Of a stretch of 64,000 nucleotides of DNA, positions 33,770 through 43,761 are shown one piece after another. The DNA is from Pelagimonas phthalicica (GTDB lineage Bacteria > Pseudomonadota > Alphaproteobacteria > Rhodobacterales > Rhodobacteraceae): the NCBI RefSeq assembly GCF_004364805.1, contig NZ_SOAP01000002.1, positions 744,001-808,000 of the forward strand. The letters run 5' to 3'. Below the pieces are notes generated by a model. That model was not told where the DNA came from. It searched no databases and saw only the letters and a list, made by a program, of their open reading frames with translations. The position numbers were made by a program, and so were the translations under genes. Positions within the stretch are counted from its first letter, which is position 1; each line of letters starts with the position of its first letter.

Positions 33770-34469
33770 GTTATCCGTATGCGCGCATTGCCCCCCCTGC
33801 CCAAACAGGAAGGCCCCGCAGGGGGAATCCCGGGCGGAGCAGAGGTTCGATATGCGTGTCTTGTCAGGGCGATAGCCTGCGCGCGGGCATGGCGGGACAT
33901 ATGTGCCCCGGCCCGATGCCTCATATCTGTCGCGCGCTTCATCGCGTTTCTTCTCCGACGCTTTCCTGTTGGGCGGCTCGCCGGGTGTCCGGTCTGCGGC
34001 TCATTCAGGTTGCGCCCATTCGAGGCCCATCGCCCATGGCATATGCCGTGGCGGTCTGGGCACAGGTCTTTGGCCTTGCGGCCTAATCGGCTGGCTTGGG
34101 GGCAGCTCTTGGCTGATCACACCCCAAACAGCGAAACTCTCTGGGTCAATGCAAAAGGCACGACCTCAAGGGTCAACATAAAGGCAGGGCTGTGGAAAAG
34201 ACAATGGGCAAAATCACGCCAAGCGGAATGAAGCAGTGATTTCAGGTGAAACATCCGGGCTGGATGCATCAAACCTTTTGAAAAAGATTTGCAAATTCCA
34301 TGGATGGAATTTGGTCGCGCCTGCGGGGCGCATCGCGGTCAAATTTCGGGGTCGGGATCGACTTGATTCCTTCCCCATCGGGGAAGGACAGGTTGGGGGC
34401 CAATCGGGTTGGCTCGCGCGTAAGCGCGAGACCATGAGGAAGCGTCCCTTTGAGATGTGCGTCCGAGGG
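33770..34469. other. 700-base region without a gene: rne leader and hairpin array
   Basis: No convincing coding frame on either strand. Nearest rne (minus strand) it holds a hairpin CCCCCTGC/GCAGGGGG (33793-33825) 24 bases before the rne ATG, and no good Shine-Dalgarno. The middle has two TTGACCC repeats on the minus strand near 34125-34180, possible -35 elements. The far end holds three hairpins described separately. A long 5' leader of rne, as used for RNase E self-control in other bacteria, is the simplest reading. Confidence 0.5.
34293..34430. repeat. three tandem perfect hairpins downstream of the dehydrogenase gene
   Basis: AAATTCCA/TGGAATTT (34293-34312, 4-base loop), CCTTCCCC/GGGGAAGG (34369-34387, 3-base loop) and CTCGCGC/GCGCGAG (34413-34430, 4-base loop). 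None has a U-tract, so they are not classical terminators. Between them is a CGCGCC...GGGGCGCATCGCGG..AAATTT segment like those near 25757 and 43536. Confidence 0.55.
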
Positions 34470-35342
34470 TTAGCCCATCTTGCGCAAACGCTTGAACAGG
34501 CTCGACGTGTCCCAACGTCCGCCGCCCATCTTTTGCACATCTTTGTAAAACTGATCGACCAGTGCCGTCACCGGCAGCGACGCCCCGGTCTCATCCGCAG
34601 TATCCAGACAGATGCCAAGATCCTTGCGCATCCAATCCACCGCAAAACCATGCTCAAACTCATCATCAATCATGGTCTCAAAACGGTTGACCATCTGCCA
34701 GCTGCCTGCAGCACCACCGCCGATGACTTCGACAACTTCGCGCCCGTCCAACCCTGCCTTCTCAGCAAAATGAAGCCCTTCGGACAGGCCCTGCACCAGG
34801 CCCGCGATACAAATCTGGTTGACCATTTTGCAGAGCTGCCCCGCACCGCTTTCGCCCAAACGTTTACAAAGCTTGGCATAGGCGTTCATCACCGGCTCAG
34901 CTCGCGCATAGACGTCGGCCTCACCGCCACACATGATCACAAGTTGACCGTTCTCGGCCCCTGCCTGCCCGCCCGAAACCGGCGCGTCGACAAAGGCGAT
35001 TCCGGCCTCTGCGCCGGTGCCATGCAGCTCGCGGGTGACTTTGGCCGACACCGTGGTGTGATCAACAAAGATCGCCCCCTCACCCATACCGGCAAAGGCC
35101 CCATCCGCGCCAAGGCAAACGCCGCGCAGGTCGTCATCATTGCCCACACAGGCCATGACCAAGTCCGCACCCTCAGCCGCCTCACGCGGTGTCGGCGCAA
35201 AACCTCCGCCAAATTCTGCCGCCCAGGCCTTGGCCTTGGCGGTGGTGCGGTTATAGACACAGACCTCATGCCCGGCCTTGGCCAGATGCCCCGCCATCGG
35301 ATAACCCATCACACCCAGGCCCAAAAACGCCAGTTTCGCCAT
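34470..35342 (-). CDS. 3-hydroxyisobutyrate dehydrogenase-family oxidoreductase
   Basis: 290 aa NAD(P)-dependent beta-hydroxyacid dehydrogenase. Rossmann motif FLGLGVMGYPMAGHLAKAGH, cofactor-selecting NRTTAKAKAW (Arg/Thr after the second strand suggests NADP, tentatively), substrate motif DAPVSGGQAGAENG, and the catalytic Lys in GAGQLCKMVNQ. Members include 3-hydroxyisobutyrate, tartronate-semialdehyde and glyoxylate/succinic-semialdehyde reductases; the exact one cannot be told. ATG at 35342 follows AAGGGAGTGAAG. Divergent from the penicillin acylase gene. Confidence 0.9.
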   Translation of the reverse strand: MAKLAFLGLGVMGYPMAGHLAKAGHEVCVYNRTTAKAKAWAAEFGGGFAPTPREAAEGADLVMACVGNDDDLRGVCLGADGAFAGMGEGAIFVDHTTVSAKVTRELHGTGAEAGIAFVDAPVSGGQAGAENGQLVIMCGGEADVYARAEPVMNAYAKLCKRLGESGAGQLCKMVNQICIAGLVQGLSEGLHFAEKAGLDGREVVEVIGGGAAGSWQMVNRFETMIDDEFEHGFAVDWMRKDLGICLDTADETGASLPVTALVDQFYKDVQKMGGGRWDTSSLFKRLRKMG

Positions 35343-35464
35343 ATCTTCACTCCCTTTGCCCGGCCCCGCCATGGGCTAGCCACTTGGCAAGCCGCAAGAC
35401 AAGGGATAGGTCCATTCTCATCTTCAACTGATGTATCGACTATCTCAAGGCGAGGACAAGGAAA

Positions 35465-37927
35465 ATGGTGCTTGTGTTTCGATGGCTGTTCCGGATCAGC
35501 GTGTTCTGTGTCTCGCTGGTGGTTCTGGGCCTCCTGATCACCTATTACCTCGCCTCTCGATCACTGCCCGATTATGACAAGACCCTGCCCGTCTCCGGGA
35601 TCACCGCCGATATCGAGATCGTGCGCGACAATGCCGCCGTGCCTCATATTATGGCCCTGTCTGACCGCGATGCGTTTTTTGGGCTTGGTTATGCCCATGC
35701 GCAGGATCGTCTGTGGCAAATGACGGTTTTGCGGCGCACGGTTCAGGGTCGCCTGTCCGAGATTTTTGGCACGCGCACCGTCGAAATCGACACCATGCTG
35801 CGCCGGCTCGACCTGTACCCTTTGGCGGTGCAATCGCTGCAACATCAGGACGCGGCAACGCTGGACGCGCTTGAGGCCTATTCCGCCGGGGTCAATGCCC
35901 GGATCAATGAGATCAATTCCTCCTCTCTGGGGCGCGGTGCGCCGGAACTGTTTCTGTTCGAGGCACCGATAGCCCCCTGGCAGCCCGCCGATTCCATTGC
36001 GATGATCAAGCTGATGGCCCTGCAGCTCTCGGGCCATATGCGCGAAGAGATCCTGCGCGCCCGTACCTCTCTTTTGCTGGATGACGCGGCGCGCCTGTCC
36101 GACATTTTGCCCGATAGCCCTGGTCGGGGCGTGGCGGCCCTGCCGAAATATGCCGATCTGGTGCCCGGTGCCCTGCCCCGTTTTGCCACCAATCAGGTCC
36201 TGCCTGATTTCCTCAGCACCATTCCAGAGCCCGGGCTGGCCGGGGCCTCCAACGCCTGGGCCGCCGCCCCCGAGCGCAGTGCCGGGCGTGGCACGTTGCT
36301 GGCCAATGATCCTCATCTCGAACTCACCGCGCCCTCAATCTGGTATCTGGCGCGGCTGCAATTGGCTGATGGCGGTGTAATTGGCGGCACCATTCCCGGC
36401 ATCCCTGCAATCTTGGTGGGTCGGTCCGAGAAAATCGCCTGGGGCATTACCTCGTCCTATATGGATGATCAGGACCTGCATATCGAAGAGCTGAACCCGG
36501 ACAATCCCGAGGAATACCGCACGCCGGACGGGTTCAAACCCTTTGTCACCCGCAAGACCATCATCAATATCAAAGACGCCGCCCCGGTCACCCTGACCCT
36601 GCGCTGGACCGATAATGGCCCGGTGCTGCCGCGATCCAGCTTTGATATTGAGTCGATCCTGCCGCAAAACCACGTGGCCAGCCTGTCCTGGACCGCCCTG
36701 TCTGACAAAGACACCTCGATGAGCGGAGCCATTGGGCTGATGTCTGCCACCTCGGTCGAAAACGCGCTGGATGTGTCGCGCAGCTATATCGCGCCGTCGC
36801 AAAACCTGGTGCTGATTGACGAAGAGCGCGTGGCGATGAAGCTGGTAGGGGCCATGCCGCGCCGCGATCCCGGCCATCAAAGCCGCGGTCGCCTGCCCAG
36901 CCCCGGTTGGATTGCCGCCAATCGCTGGCAAGGCATGCTGCCCTACAGCTCCAACCCGGAATTTCTGGCCCCGCAAGGCGGGATTGTCGGCAATACCAAT
37001 AACAAAAGCATCGACGCCCCCTTTCCCAACCATGTCAGCTATGACTGGGGGGACACGCAGCGCGTGCAGCGCTGGCAAGGCCTGATGCAGGGGCGCAAGG
37101 TGCATACCCGCGACAGCTTTATCGAGGCTCAGCTTGATACAGTCTCGATCACCGCCCGCACGCTTTTGCCGCTGATCGGGCGGGACCTGTGGTTCACCGG
37201 CGAGGCCGCTGCCGAAGGCACGCCGGAACGGCAACGCCAACGCGCGCTTGATCTGTTGGCCAATTGGAACGGTGAGATGAATGAGCACCTGCCCGAGCCG
37301 CTGATCTACGCCGCCTGGCTGCGCGCCCTGCAAGAGCGTTTGATCCGCGATGATCTGGGGCAATTGGCGGATCGGTTTCGCCATGTGGAGCCTTTGTTTA
37401 TCGAACGGGTGTTCCGCAACGTCGATGGGGCGGCAAAATGGTGTGACGTGATCCGCTCGATCAAAGTCGAAAGCTGTTCGGACATTTCGCGCCTCGCACT
37501 GGACGATGCATTGATCTGGATTGAGGAACACCACGGATCAGCGCTGGAAAGCCTGCGCTGGGGGGATGCCCATTCCGCCACCCATCGCCATGCCACGCTG
37601 GGCGAAGTGCCGCTCTTGCACTTCTTTATGAATATCAAACAATCGACCTCGGGCGGCGATCACACTTTGCTGCGTGGCCGCACCTCTGGTGTTGATCCCG
37701 AACCCTTTGCCAATGTGCATGGTGGGGCCTATCGCGGGGTTTATGATTTTGCCGATCCAGACAGCTCGGTCTTTATCATTTCCACCGGGCAATCGGGTCA
37801 TTTCCTGTCGCGCCATTACGAGGATCTGGGCCAGCTTTGGCGGCGCGGCGAATATATCCCGATGTCGCTGGATGTGGGTTTGGCTCGGGCGGCCTCGGTC
37901 GGGATCACACGGCTGGTCAAGCCGTGA
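35465..37927 (+). CDS. penicillin acylase-family amidohydrolase
   Basis: 820 aa Ntn-hydrolase precursor. An N-terminal hydrophobic segment (ISVFCVSLVVLGLLITYYLA) exports or anchors it. GLGYAHAQDRLWQM is typical of the alpha chain, and self-cleavage should expose the nucleophile Ser in GASNAWAAAPERS near residue 260, starting the beta chain (then LLANDPHL). Natural substrates of marine relatives include N-acyl homoserine lactones and other amides; a LuxR solo at 55.6 kb makes AHL turnover worth testing, but nothing in the sequence shows it. The stop overlaps the GTG start of the kinase gene. Confidence 0.92.
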   Translation: MVLVFRWLFRISVFCVSLVVLGLLITYYLASRSLPDYDKTLPVSGITADIEIVRDNAAVPHIMALSDRDAFFGLGYAHAQDRLWQMTVLRRTVQGRLSEIFGTRTVEIDTMLRRLDLYPLAVQSLQHQDAATLDALEAYSAGVNARINEINSSSLGRGAPELFLFEAPIAPWQPADSIAMIKLMALQLSGHMREEILRARTSLLLDDAARLSDILPDSPGRGVAALPKYADLVPGALPRFATNQVLPDFLSTIPEPGLAGASNAWAAAPERSAGRGTLLANDPHLELTAPSIWYLARLQLADGGVIGGTIPGIPAILVGRSEKIAWGITSSYMDDQDLHIEELNPDNPEEYRTPDGFKPFVTRKTIINIKDAAPVTLTLRWTDNGPVLPRSSFDIESILPQNHVASLSWTALSDKDTSMSGAIGLMSATSVENALDVSRSYIAPSQNLVLIDEERVAMKLVGAMPRRDPGHQSRGRLPSPGWIAANRWQGMLPYSSNPEFLAPQGGIVGNTNNKSIDAPFPNHVSYDWGDTQRVQRWQGLMQGRKVHTRDSFIEAQLDTVSITARTLLPLIGRDLWFTGEAAAEGTPERQRQRALDLLANWNGEMNEHLPEPLIYAAWLRALQERLIRDDLGQLADRFRHVEPLFIERVFRNVDGAAKWCDVIRSIKVESCSDISRLALDDALIWIEEHHGSALESLRWGDAHSATHRHATLGEVPLLHFFMNIKQSTSGGDHTLLRGRTSGVDPEPFANVHGGAYRGVYDFADPDSSVFIISTGQSGHFLSRHYEDLGQLWRRGEYIPMSLDVGLARAASVGITRLVKP

Positions 37928-38859
37928 CAGCGGCCACACACCTAAACGGTGCTGAAGCACATGAACGCGCCGAAGCCGCGTTAAAGACGTTTTGGCCGGG
38001 TTGGCAGGGTGATTTGGAGCCGTTGAAACCTTTGATGAAACCGCTGCGCGCAACGCCCTTTGTTGTCCATGGCGGGTCTGAACCGGCGGTGGTCAAGGTG
38101 TGGGGGCCGGGCAACGCGGATAAGGCGCAGGCGCAGGCACGACGTCAGGCCGAGGTTGCACAGGCGATGTCAGACGGGCTTCAACGCGCCGTTCCTGTGC
38201 TGGACTTTGACGCTGCGAATTGCGCGCTCCTTATGGCACAAGCTAAGGGCAAACCGGTCGTAGATGTGTTGCGAGGACAGCCGGATCGGCTGGACGAGCT
38301 GGCCCTTCGCGCCGGGCAATGGTGTCGCGCGCATCATCAGAGCACGTTACGCCCCGCCGGGTTTCGCCCCGCTGGTCACAAGGCTTGGCTGGAACGGTTG
38401 ATGGCGCAGGTCACCTCCGGTGAGCGTGCAATCCCCGACGCAGGTGCATTCGTCACCGAGGCAGAGCGCCTGACCAGCCTGGCAATGTCCTTGCGCAAAC
38501 GCCCGAGCCTACGCGCCGTCACCCATCGCGATCTCACTCTCAGCAATCTGATCCTAAGCGATGACGGCACCCTTTGGGGGTTGGATTTCGAGAATGCCAA
38601 AGAGGATGAGCCGGGACGCGATCTGTTTTCTCTCGCGCTCGATCTTCTGCGCTATGCTTCGGACGATGCCGCGCGCAGTGCCTGTTATGACAGGCTTTGG
38701 GCGGGCTATGGTGCGGCAGAGATCGACCCCGAGGTCAGCGCGTTTCTCACGCAGTGCTTTGCCCTTGGCCTCTGGGCCAATACCCCGGCACGCCCGTCAC
38801 AACGACAGGCTGAGCGTTTGGCCATGGCGCATTGGGTGCGCCGTCAAAGCGCGCTTTAA
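37924..38859 (+). CDS. aminoglycoside phosphotransferase-fold kinase
   Basis: 311 aa. Protein-kinase-like small-molecule kinase: the catalytic loop is THRDLTLSNLIL (HxDxxxxN) and the metal motif GLDFENAKEDEPGRDL replaces DFG. The N-terminal lobe has the nucleotide-binding FVVHGGSEPAVVKVWGPG. The start is taken as GTG at 37924, overlapping the acylase stop (GTGA), which gives MTAATHLNG; a 29-residue longer frame is a shadow of the acylase gene. Probably phosphorylates a small alcohol or sugar. Convergent with hflX, overlapping it by four bases. Confidence 0.82.
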   Translation: MTAATHLNGAEAHERAEAALKTFWPGWQGDLEPLKPLMKPLRATPFVVHGGSEPAVVKVWGPGNADKAQAQARRQAEVAQAMSDGLQRAVPVLDFDAANCALLMAQAKGKPVVDVLRGQPDRLDELALRAGQWCRAHHQSTLRPAGFRPAGHKAWLERLMAQVTSGERAIPDAGAFVTEAERLTSLAMSLRKRPSLRAVTHRDLTLSNLILSDDGTLWGLDFENAKEDEPGRDLFSLALDLLRYASDDAARSACYDRLWAGYGAAEIDPEVSAFLTQCFALGLWANTPARPSQRQAERLAMAHWVRRQSAL

Positions 38860-40130
38860 AGGCTTTCGAACCTGGCCTTATCCTTGGCAGACCAGCGCAG
38901 GGTCAGGTGATAACCATCCTCTTCCTGCCGCTCCTCTTCGATCAGGCCTTTTTCAAACAGCCAGGCGCGTTCGCGCCCCTTTTCATAGCCCAGATGCAAG
39001 GTTTCGATGCGCTTTTCTTCGCCCAAGGCCCGCGTAACCTCGGCCAGGAAATCATCCAGCCCCTCGCCCGTCAGTGCCGAGACCGCAAAGATCTGCTCCT
39101 CGCGCCCGGTGCGCGCGCGTGTCGCCTCAGCCTCTTCTGGGCCAAGCTGATCCATCTTGTTCCACAGCTCGATCTTTGGGGTTAGCTCGTCCACGCCAAG
39201 ACTATCGAGGATCGCCTCAACATCGCGCGCCTGTTCCACGGTTTCGGGATGGGAAATGTCACGCACATGCACGATCACATCCGCTGCCAGCACCTCTTCC
39301 AAAGTCGCGCGAAAGGCCGCGACCAATTCGGTTGGCAGATCGGAAATGAAGCCCACCGTGTCGGACAGGATCACATCCGCGCCCGTGGGCAAACGGACCG
39401 AGCGCATGGTCGGGTCCAGCGTGGCAAAGAGCATGTCCTTGGCCATCACCTCAGCCCCGGTCAAGCGGTTGAAAAGCGTGGATTTCCCGGCATTGGTATA
39501 GCCCACCAAAGCGACAATCGGAAACGGCACCTTGGCGCGGGCCTTGCGATGCAGCTCGCGGGTTTTGACCACTTTTTCAAGCTGACGGCGCAGGCGCACC
39601 AATTGTTCGTCGATGGCACGGCGGTCGGCCTCGATCTGGGTTTCACCGGGACCACCGACAAAGCCCAAACCACCCCGCTGACGTTCCAGGTGGGTCCAGG
39701 CGCGCACCAGACGGGTGCGTTGATAGCTTAGGGCGGCCATTTCGACCTGCAACACGCCTTCGCGGGTCGCGGCGCGGTCGCTGAAAATCTCAAGGATCAA
39801 GCCGGTGCGGTCGAGCAGTTTGACCTTCCAGGCTTTTTCCAGATTGCGCTGCTGCACGGGTGTCACCGGACCGTCGATCAGCACCAGCTCAACATCATTG
39901 GCTTTGAGCAAGGCTTTAAGCTCTTCGACCTTGCCGGAACCAAACAACATCCCCGGCTGCGGGTTGGACAAAGGCACAACGGTGGCCCCCGCGACCTCAA
40001 GTTCAGGCAGCGCGCGGGCCAGAGAAACGGCTTCGGCCAGGGCCATCTCCGCATCGCGGCGATCCCTGTCGATTTTAATGTCAGGATGCAGGACCCAGGC
40101 GCGGGTCACATGCGGTGCATGTTCCTTCAA
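38856..40130 (-). CDS. hflX: ribosome-associated GTPase HflX
   Basis: 424 aa. N-terminal HflX domain with [19 protein letters not shown], a linker helix ([19 protein letters not shown]) and the GTPase domain: G1 [14 protein letters not shown] near residue 205, G3 [11 protein letters not shown]4 ELWNKMD. HflX splits or rescues stalled ribosomes. It starts at TTG (40130), sharing bases with the hfq stop (TTGA), so it is translationally coupled to hfq, the standard alphaproteobacterial hfq-hflX pair. No ATG lies nearby in frame. Confidence 0.95.
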   Translation of the reverse strand: MKEHAPHVTRAWVLHPDIKIDRDRRDAEMALAEAVSLARALPELEVAGATVVPLSNPQPGMLFGSGKVEELKALLKANDVELVLIDGPVTPVQQRNLEKAWKVKLLDRTGLILEIFSDRAATREGVLQVEMAALSYQRTRLVRAWTHLERQRGGLGFVGGPGETQIEADRRAIDEQLVRLRRQLEKVVKTRELHRKARAKVPFPIVALVGYTNAGKSTLFNRLTGAEVMAKDMLFATLDPTMRSVRLPTGADVILSDTVGFISDLPTELVAAFRATLEEVLAADVIVHVRDISHPETVEQARDVEAILDSLGVDELTPKIELWNKMDQLGPEEAEATRARTGREEQIFAVSALTGEGLDDFLAEVTRALGEEKRIETLHLGYEKGRERAWLFEKGLIEEERQEEDGYHLTLRWSAKDKARFESL

Positions 40131-40366
40131 GAGGCGTCTTCACCATCATAGAGGTTGATCGGCTGGCTCGGCATGATTGTCGAAATCGCGTGTTTATAGA
40201 CCAGCTGCGACTGTCCGTCGCGGCGCAAAAGCACGCAGAAATTGTCGAACCAAGTGATTACGCCCTGCAATTTGACGCCGTTGATCAGGAACACCGTCAC
40301 CGGAACCTTTGTCTTGCGAACATGGTTAAGAAATGCGTCCTGCAGGTTCTGTCTATCCGAAGCCAT
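40127..40366 (-). CDS. hfq: RNA chaperone Hfq
   Basis: 79 aa, the short alphaproteobacterial form lacking E. coli's long tail. Sm1 and Sm2 motifs are [42 protein letters not shown] and [10 protein letters not shown]. It forms hexamers that pair small RNAs with mRNAs. The start at 40366 follows AAAGGCAATTTCA; the frame is open further upstream but the family begins at MASDRQN. An isolated GTTTTC/GAAAAC palindrome at 40465 lies between it and trkH. Confidence 0.97.
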   Translation of the reverse strand: MASDRQNLQDAFLNHVRKTKVPVTVFLINGVKLQGVITWFDNFCVLLRRDGQSQLVYKHAISTIMPSQPINLYDGEDAS

Positions 40367-40481
40367 TGAAATTGCCTTTATTCTTGCTTTTGCCCGGACT
40401 TCGGGCCGTCCCTCTGGGCTGAGTATGTCTTGCGAAACGCAGAGTTTCCAGCGCAAAAATAGATGTTTTCGAAAACGTGTC

Positions 40482-41996
40482 CTATCCGCGCCAACTATCT
40501 GGGCTGATCATCACGATGATTGCCAATAATTCCAGCCGTCCCAGGATCATAGCCGCACAGAGAATAAGCTTGGCCGAGGGGGCCAGCGCCAAAAGGTCAA
40601 AGGTTTCGGCAGGTGCGACCTGAATCAGCGGGCCAGTATTGGCCAGGCTTGCCACGGTCAGGGTGACCGAGGTCTCAAAATCCAGGCCATAAAGCCCGAG
40701 GATCATGGTCAAACCGGCAAGAGTCACGGCAAAAAGCATAAAGAAAACCCAAGCGATAAAGGCCCCTTCGCGACGAATGCGCCGCATCACCGGCCCGGAA
40801 CGCCCGATGGATGAGGGATGGATCAGCTTTTCGATCTCGCGCGCGCCATTCACATAAAGCGCAAAGACCCGTAGCAGTTTCACGCCCCCCGCCGTTGTCG
40901 CCACGCCGCCCCCCAGTATGGCCAATGCCATCAGGATGATGCCCGGTGTCGACAGGCCCGACCAGCCCTGCGCCGAGGCCCAATCATCGCTGACAAACCC
41001 GGTGGTGGTCAAAAAGGACAGCCCAGTGAACAAACCGCCCCAAAGTGCGCGCAGCCCCGCCGCAAAATTACGCTCATCCCCGACATCAAAGGCCGCCAGC
41101 CAATGGCGCAGGAACAAGGTCAGCGGCACAATCAGGATGATGGCCAGCCCCATGCGAAATTCAGGGTCATAAAGCAGGCCCGTGCGCGTGCTTTGCCCAG
41201 TATCGGTCGAAAAGGTCAGGCGCGACAGGGCAAAGAACAAAAAGCAAAACACGATCATCTCGCCGGGCAGCCCGCTTGGGCTGTCCACCAGCCCCCCAAT
41301 GGGCGAAATGCCCGAGGTCGCGAGCACCGACATAGCGTGGCAGATCGCAACCAGTGGCGGATCGCCAGAAACAAGCAACATAACCGCCAAAGCCAGCGTC
41401 AGCCCGGCATAGACCGGGAACAGCTCTTGCGTGCTGCGCAAAAGGCGCGCCGCCGGATCTCCGCGCCCCGAACGCGCCGCGCCCTGCGCGACTGCCTGAC
41501 CGGGGGCGCCTGCCGCCGTCACCTCGAACCCGCCCAGGGCCAAGGGGGCCAGAATGGCAGAGGCCGACACCCACATCAGCAAACCACCAAGCCAGCCAAC
41601 CTGCGCGCGCCACAGATGTTCCGGGCCTGACAGGCGATCCGGCTCAAACAGGGTCGCGCCGGTTGTGGTCAGGGCCGACACCATCTCGAAATAGGCGCTG
41701 GAAAAGGAGGTGTTGCGCACCGCCTCGTAAAACGGCACCGCCAAGATCACCGGCAACAGGGCAAACCCGGCCAGCAAAGCCACCAACTGGCTCATGGCGC
41801 TGGCATTATGCGGGCGCGTGGCCAGGGCCAGCCCCACAAAAGAGGTCAAGATCACCCCGATCAGACCGGCATAGAAAAAACTGCGCGCATCATGGAATTC
41901 TTCGATCCACAGCGCATAGATCGCCGGGACCAGTGTCGACAAAGACGCCGCCAAAAGCATCAGCAAAAAGAACGGCAGGTTTTTGATCGCGTTCAT
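40482..41996 (-). CDS. trkH: TrkH-family potassium uptake protein
   Basis: 504 aa inner-membrane protein with repeated helix-pore-helix units. Pore motifs: [38 protein letters not shown] and a fourth degenerate loop [14 protein letters not shown] near the C-terminus. It imports K+ and is gated by TrkA, encoded 18 bases upstream. Between ntr genes and hfq-hflX, as in many alphaproteobacteria. Confidence 0.93.
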   Translation of the reverse strand: MNAIKNLPFFLLMLLAASLSTLVPAIYALWIEEFHDARSFFYAGLIGVILTSFVGLALATRPHNASAMSQLVALLAGFALLPVILAVPFYEAVRNTSFSSAYFEMVSALTTTGATLFEPDRLSGPEHLWRAQVGWLGGLLMWVSASAILAPLALGGFEVTAAGAPGQAVAQGAARSGRGDPAARLLRSTQELFPVYAGLTLALAVMLLVSGDPPLVAICHAMSVLATSGISPIGGLVDSPSGLPGEMIVFCFLFFALSRLTFSTDTGQSTRTGLLYDPEFRMGLAIILIVPLTLFLRHWLAAFDVGDERNFAAGLRALWGGLFTGLSFLTTTGFVSDDWASAQGWSGLSTPGIILMALAILGGGVATTAGGVKLLRVFALYVNGAREIEKLIHPSSIGRSGPVMRRIRREGAFIAWVFFMLFAVTLAGLTMILGLYGLDFETSVTLTVASLANTGPLIQVAPAETFDLLALAPSAKLILCAAMILGRLELLAIIVMISPDSWRG

Positions 41997-42014
41997 GGCC
42001 CGGGGCGCTTTCGC

Positions 42015-43391
42015 TTAGAAAAAGTCGATCGACACTTGCAGCAGGCGCTCCACTTCGGCGACATCCTTGCTGAGTGCAAAGATCACAATCTGGTCGCCTT
42101 CGTCCACTTGCAGATCACCGGTGATGCGCAACACCTTGTCGCCCTTGCGCAATGATCCGACAAGCACGCCTTCGGGGAAATCAATGTCGCGCAATTTGCT
42201 GCCCGCAATGGGCGAGGTCGACATGACCTCGGCCTCAATCACCTCAGCCTCGGCATCGCCAATGGAATAGACCGCCTGCACACGACCATGGCGGATATGG
42301 CGCAGGATCGAGCTGACCGTGGTGGCGCGCGGGTTGATATAAGCATCAATGCCCAGCGGATCCATCAGCGCGGCCAGCGTCGGGTCATTGATCAGCGCAA
42401 TGACCATGGGGCACCCCGCCGCCTTGGCACGCACCGCCGCCAGCATGTTGACCTTGTCATCATCCGTCACACAAAGCGCCGCGTCAGCCCGGTCGACCCC
42501 GGCCTCGCTCAGCAATGCGGCATCCATCCCGTCGCCATGCAACACAATGGTGCGCTCCAATTCTTCGGCGGCATGTTCGGCGCATTTGCGGTTGCGCTCG
42601 ATCATCTTGGCACGCACCCGGCGTTCACCCGCCTCCAGCTCACGCGCCACCGACAGGCCGACATTGCCGCCGCCAACAATCACCACCCGTTCCTGTTTGC
42701 GCGCGCTCTTGCCAAAGATCTCAAGCGTGCGCGGGATATCGTCGGAATGCACCATGACATAGCAACTATCGCCAACAAAAAGCTGATCTCGTGGCTCGGG
42801 CGCAAACAAGGTCCCATCGCGGCGCACACCAACAACCACCGCGCGCAGGGTGGAAAACAGATCGCTCAACTGGCGCAAAGGCGTGTTCACCACCGGGCAA
42901 TCTTCGTCCAGGCTCAAGCCCAACAACTGCGCACCACCATCCAGGAATGTCTCGGTGTCAAAGGCCGCCGGGGCTGCCAGACGTTGCAAGGCCGCATCCG
43001 CCACCTCGCGTTCGGGGCTGATCACCACATCAATGGGCAAATGATCGCGGCGATATAGGTCGGAATAAATCGCCGTCAGATAGCTTTGCGCCCGCAACCG
43101 GGCAATCTTGCGCGGCACTTCGAATACGGAATGCGCCACCTGACAGGTGACCATATTAACCTCGTCGGAATGGGTCGCGGCAATGACCATATCCGCATCC
43201 CGCGCCCCGGCCTTGTCGAGAATGTCAGGATAGCTGGCGAAACCCGCGACCCCCTGTACATCCAGCGTATCCGTGGCGCGGCGCACCAGTTCCGGATTGC
43301 TGTCCACCACCGTCACATCGTTGCGCTCACCTGAAAGATGTTTGGCAATTTGCCACCCTACCTGACCCGCACCACATATGATGACCTTCAT
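42015..43391 (-). CDS. trkA: Trk system potassium transporter peripheral subunit TrkA
   Basis: 458 aa cytoplasmic regulator with two RCK-N/RCK-C pairs. First NAD motif VIICGAGQVGWQIAKHL at residue 3; second VVIVGGGNVGLSVARELE near residue 236; each is followed by an RCK-C domain (for example SKLRDIDFPEGVLVGSLRKGDKVL). Binds NAD(H) and nucleotides to gate TrkH. ATG preceded by AAGGGGCCAAG. A 370-base gap separates it from the lipoprotein gene, so it probably has its own promoter. Confidence 0.96.
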   Translation of the reverse strand: MKVIICGAGQVGWQIAKHLSGERNDVTVVDSNPELVRRATDTLDVQGVAGFASYPDILDKAGARDADMVIAATHSDEVNMVTCQVAHSVFEVPRKIARLRAQSYLTAIYSDLYRRDHLPIDVVISPEREVADAALQRLAAPAAFDTETFLDGGAQLLGLSLDEDCPVVNTPLRQLSDLFSTLRAVVVGVRRDGTLFAPEPRDQLFVGDSCYVMVHSDDIPRTLEIFGKSARKQERVVIVGGGNVGLSVARELEAGERRVRAKMIERNRKCAEHAAEELERTIVLHGDGMDAALLSEAGVDRADAALCVTDDDKVNMLAAVRAKAAGCPMVIALINDPTLAALMDPLGIDAYINPRATTVSSILRHIRHGRVQAVYSIGDAEAEVIEAEVMSTSPIAGSKLRDIDFPEGVLVGSLRKGDKVLRITGDLQVDEGDQIVIFALSKDVAEVERLLQVSIDFF

Positions 43392-43761
43392 CTTGGCCCC
43401 TTAGATCGCCCCTGGCCCCTTGGCATGACATGGCGCTGTCCGCTCGTCAACAACCCGAGCGTCTCGCGCTTTCCGGTTCGGAGCCACCTGTCGCCTGTTG
43501 ATCCTGCGTCAAACCAGAGCCGCTTGGTCAAGTAAATTTGGCGAGGGGCCCCGCCTTGGCGGGGATGCGTCCAATTTCCTTGATCCAAGGGGATCGGGTT
43601 TGAAAAGCCGGATCAGGTGACAGATGGATCAGAGCCAGAAAGCGTTTTTCCGGTTTGGTGAACCAAGAGCTGAAACACCTCTCATCCCCACCATTCTGAC
43701 TTTTCACCATCACCTCACCACTCGCATCAAAAAGCGCGCGGAAGCGCATAATGTAACAGCG
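43392..43761. other. 370-base gap upstream of trkA
   Basis: Holds the likely trkA promoter and a strong stem CCCCGCC-TTGG-CGGGG near 43549, followed by ATGCGTCCAATTT, the same pattern seen near 25757 and 34313. A 73-codon frame fills part of it and is listed separately with low confidence. Confidence 0.4.
43528..43749 (-). CDS. doubtful small ORF
   Basis: 73 codons starting MRFRALFDASGEVMVKSQNG, 12 bases after the lipoprotein stop. There is no ribosome site at proper distance, and its C-terminal codons are read from the GC-rich hairpin of the intergenic repeat, so it may be chance. No family recognised. Confidence 0.2.
   Translation of the reverse strand: MRFRALFDASGEVMVKSQNGGDERCFSSWFTKPEKRFLALIHLSPDPAFQTRSPWIKEIGRIPAKAGPLAKFT

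Noticed and set aside
33737-34231. 164-codon plus-strand frame over the rne leader
   Set aside because: No ribosome site, starts inside rne on the other strand, composition non-coding.
40465-40476. GTTTTCGAAAAC palindrome as the trkH terminator
   Set aside because: It leaves only a four-base-pair stem once a loop is allowed; the following T-run is separated from it.
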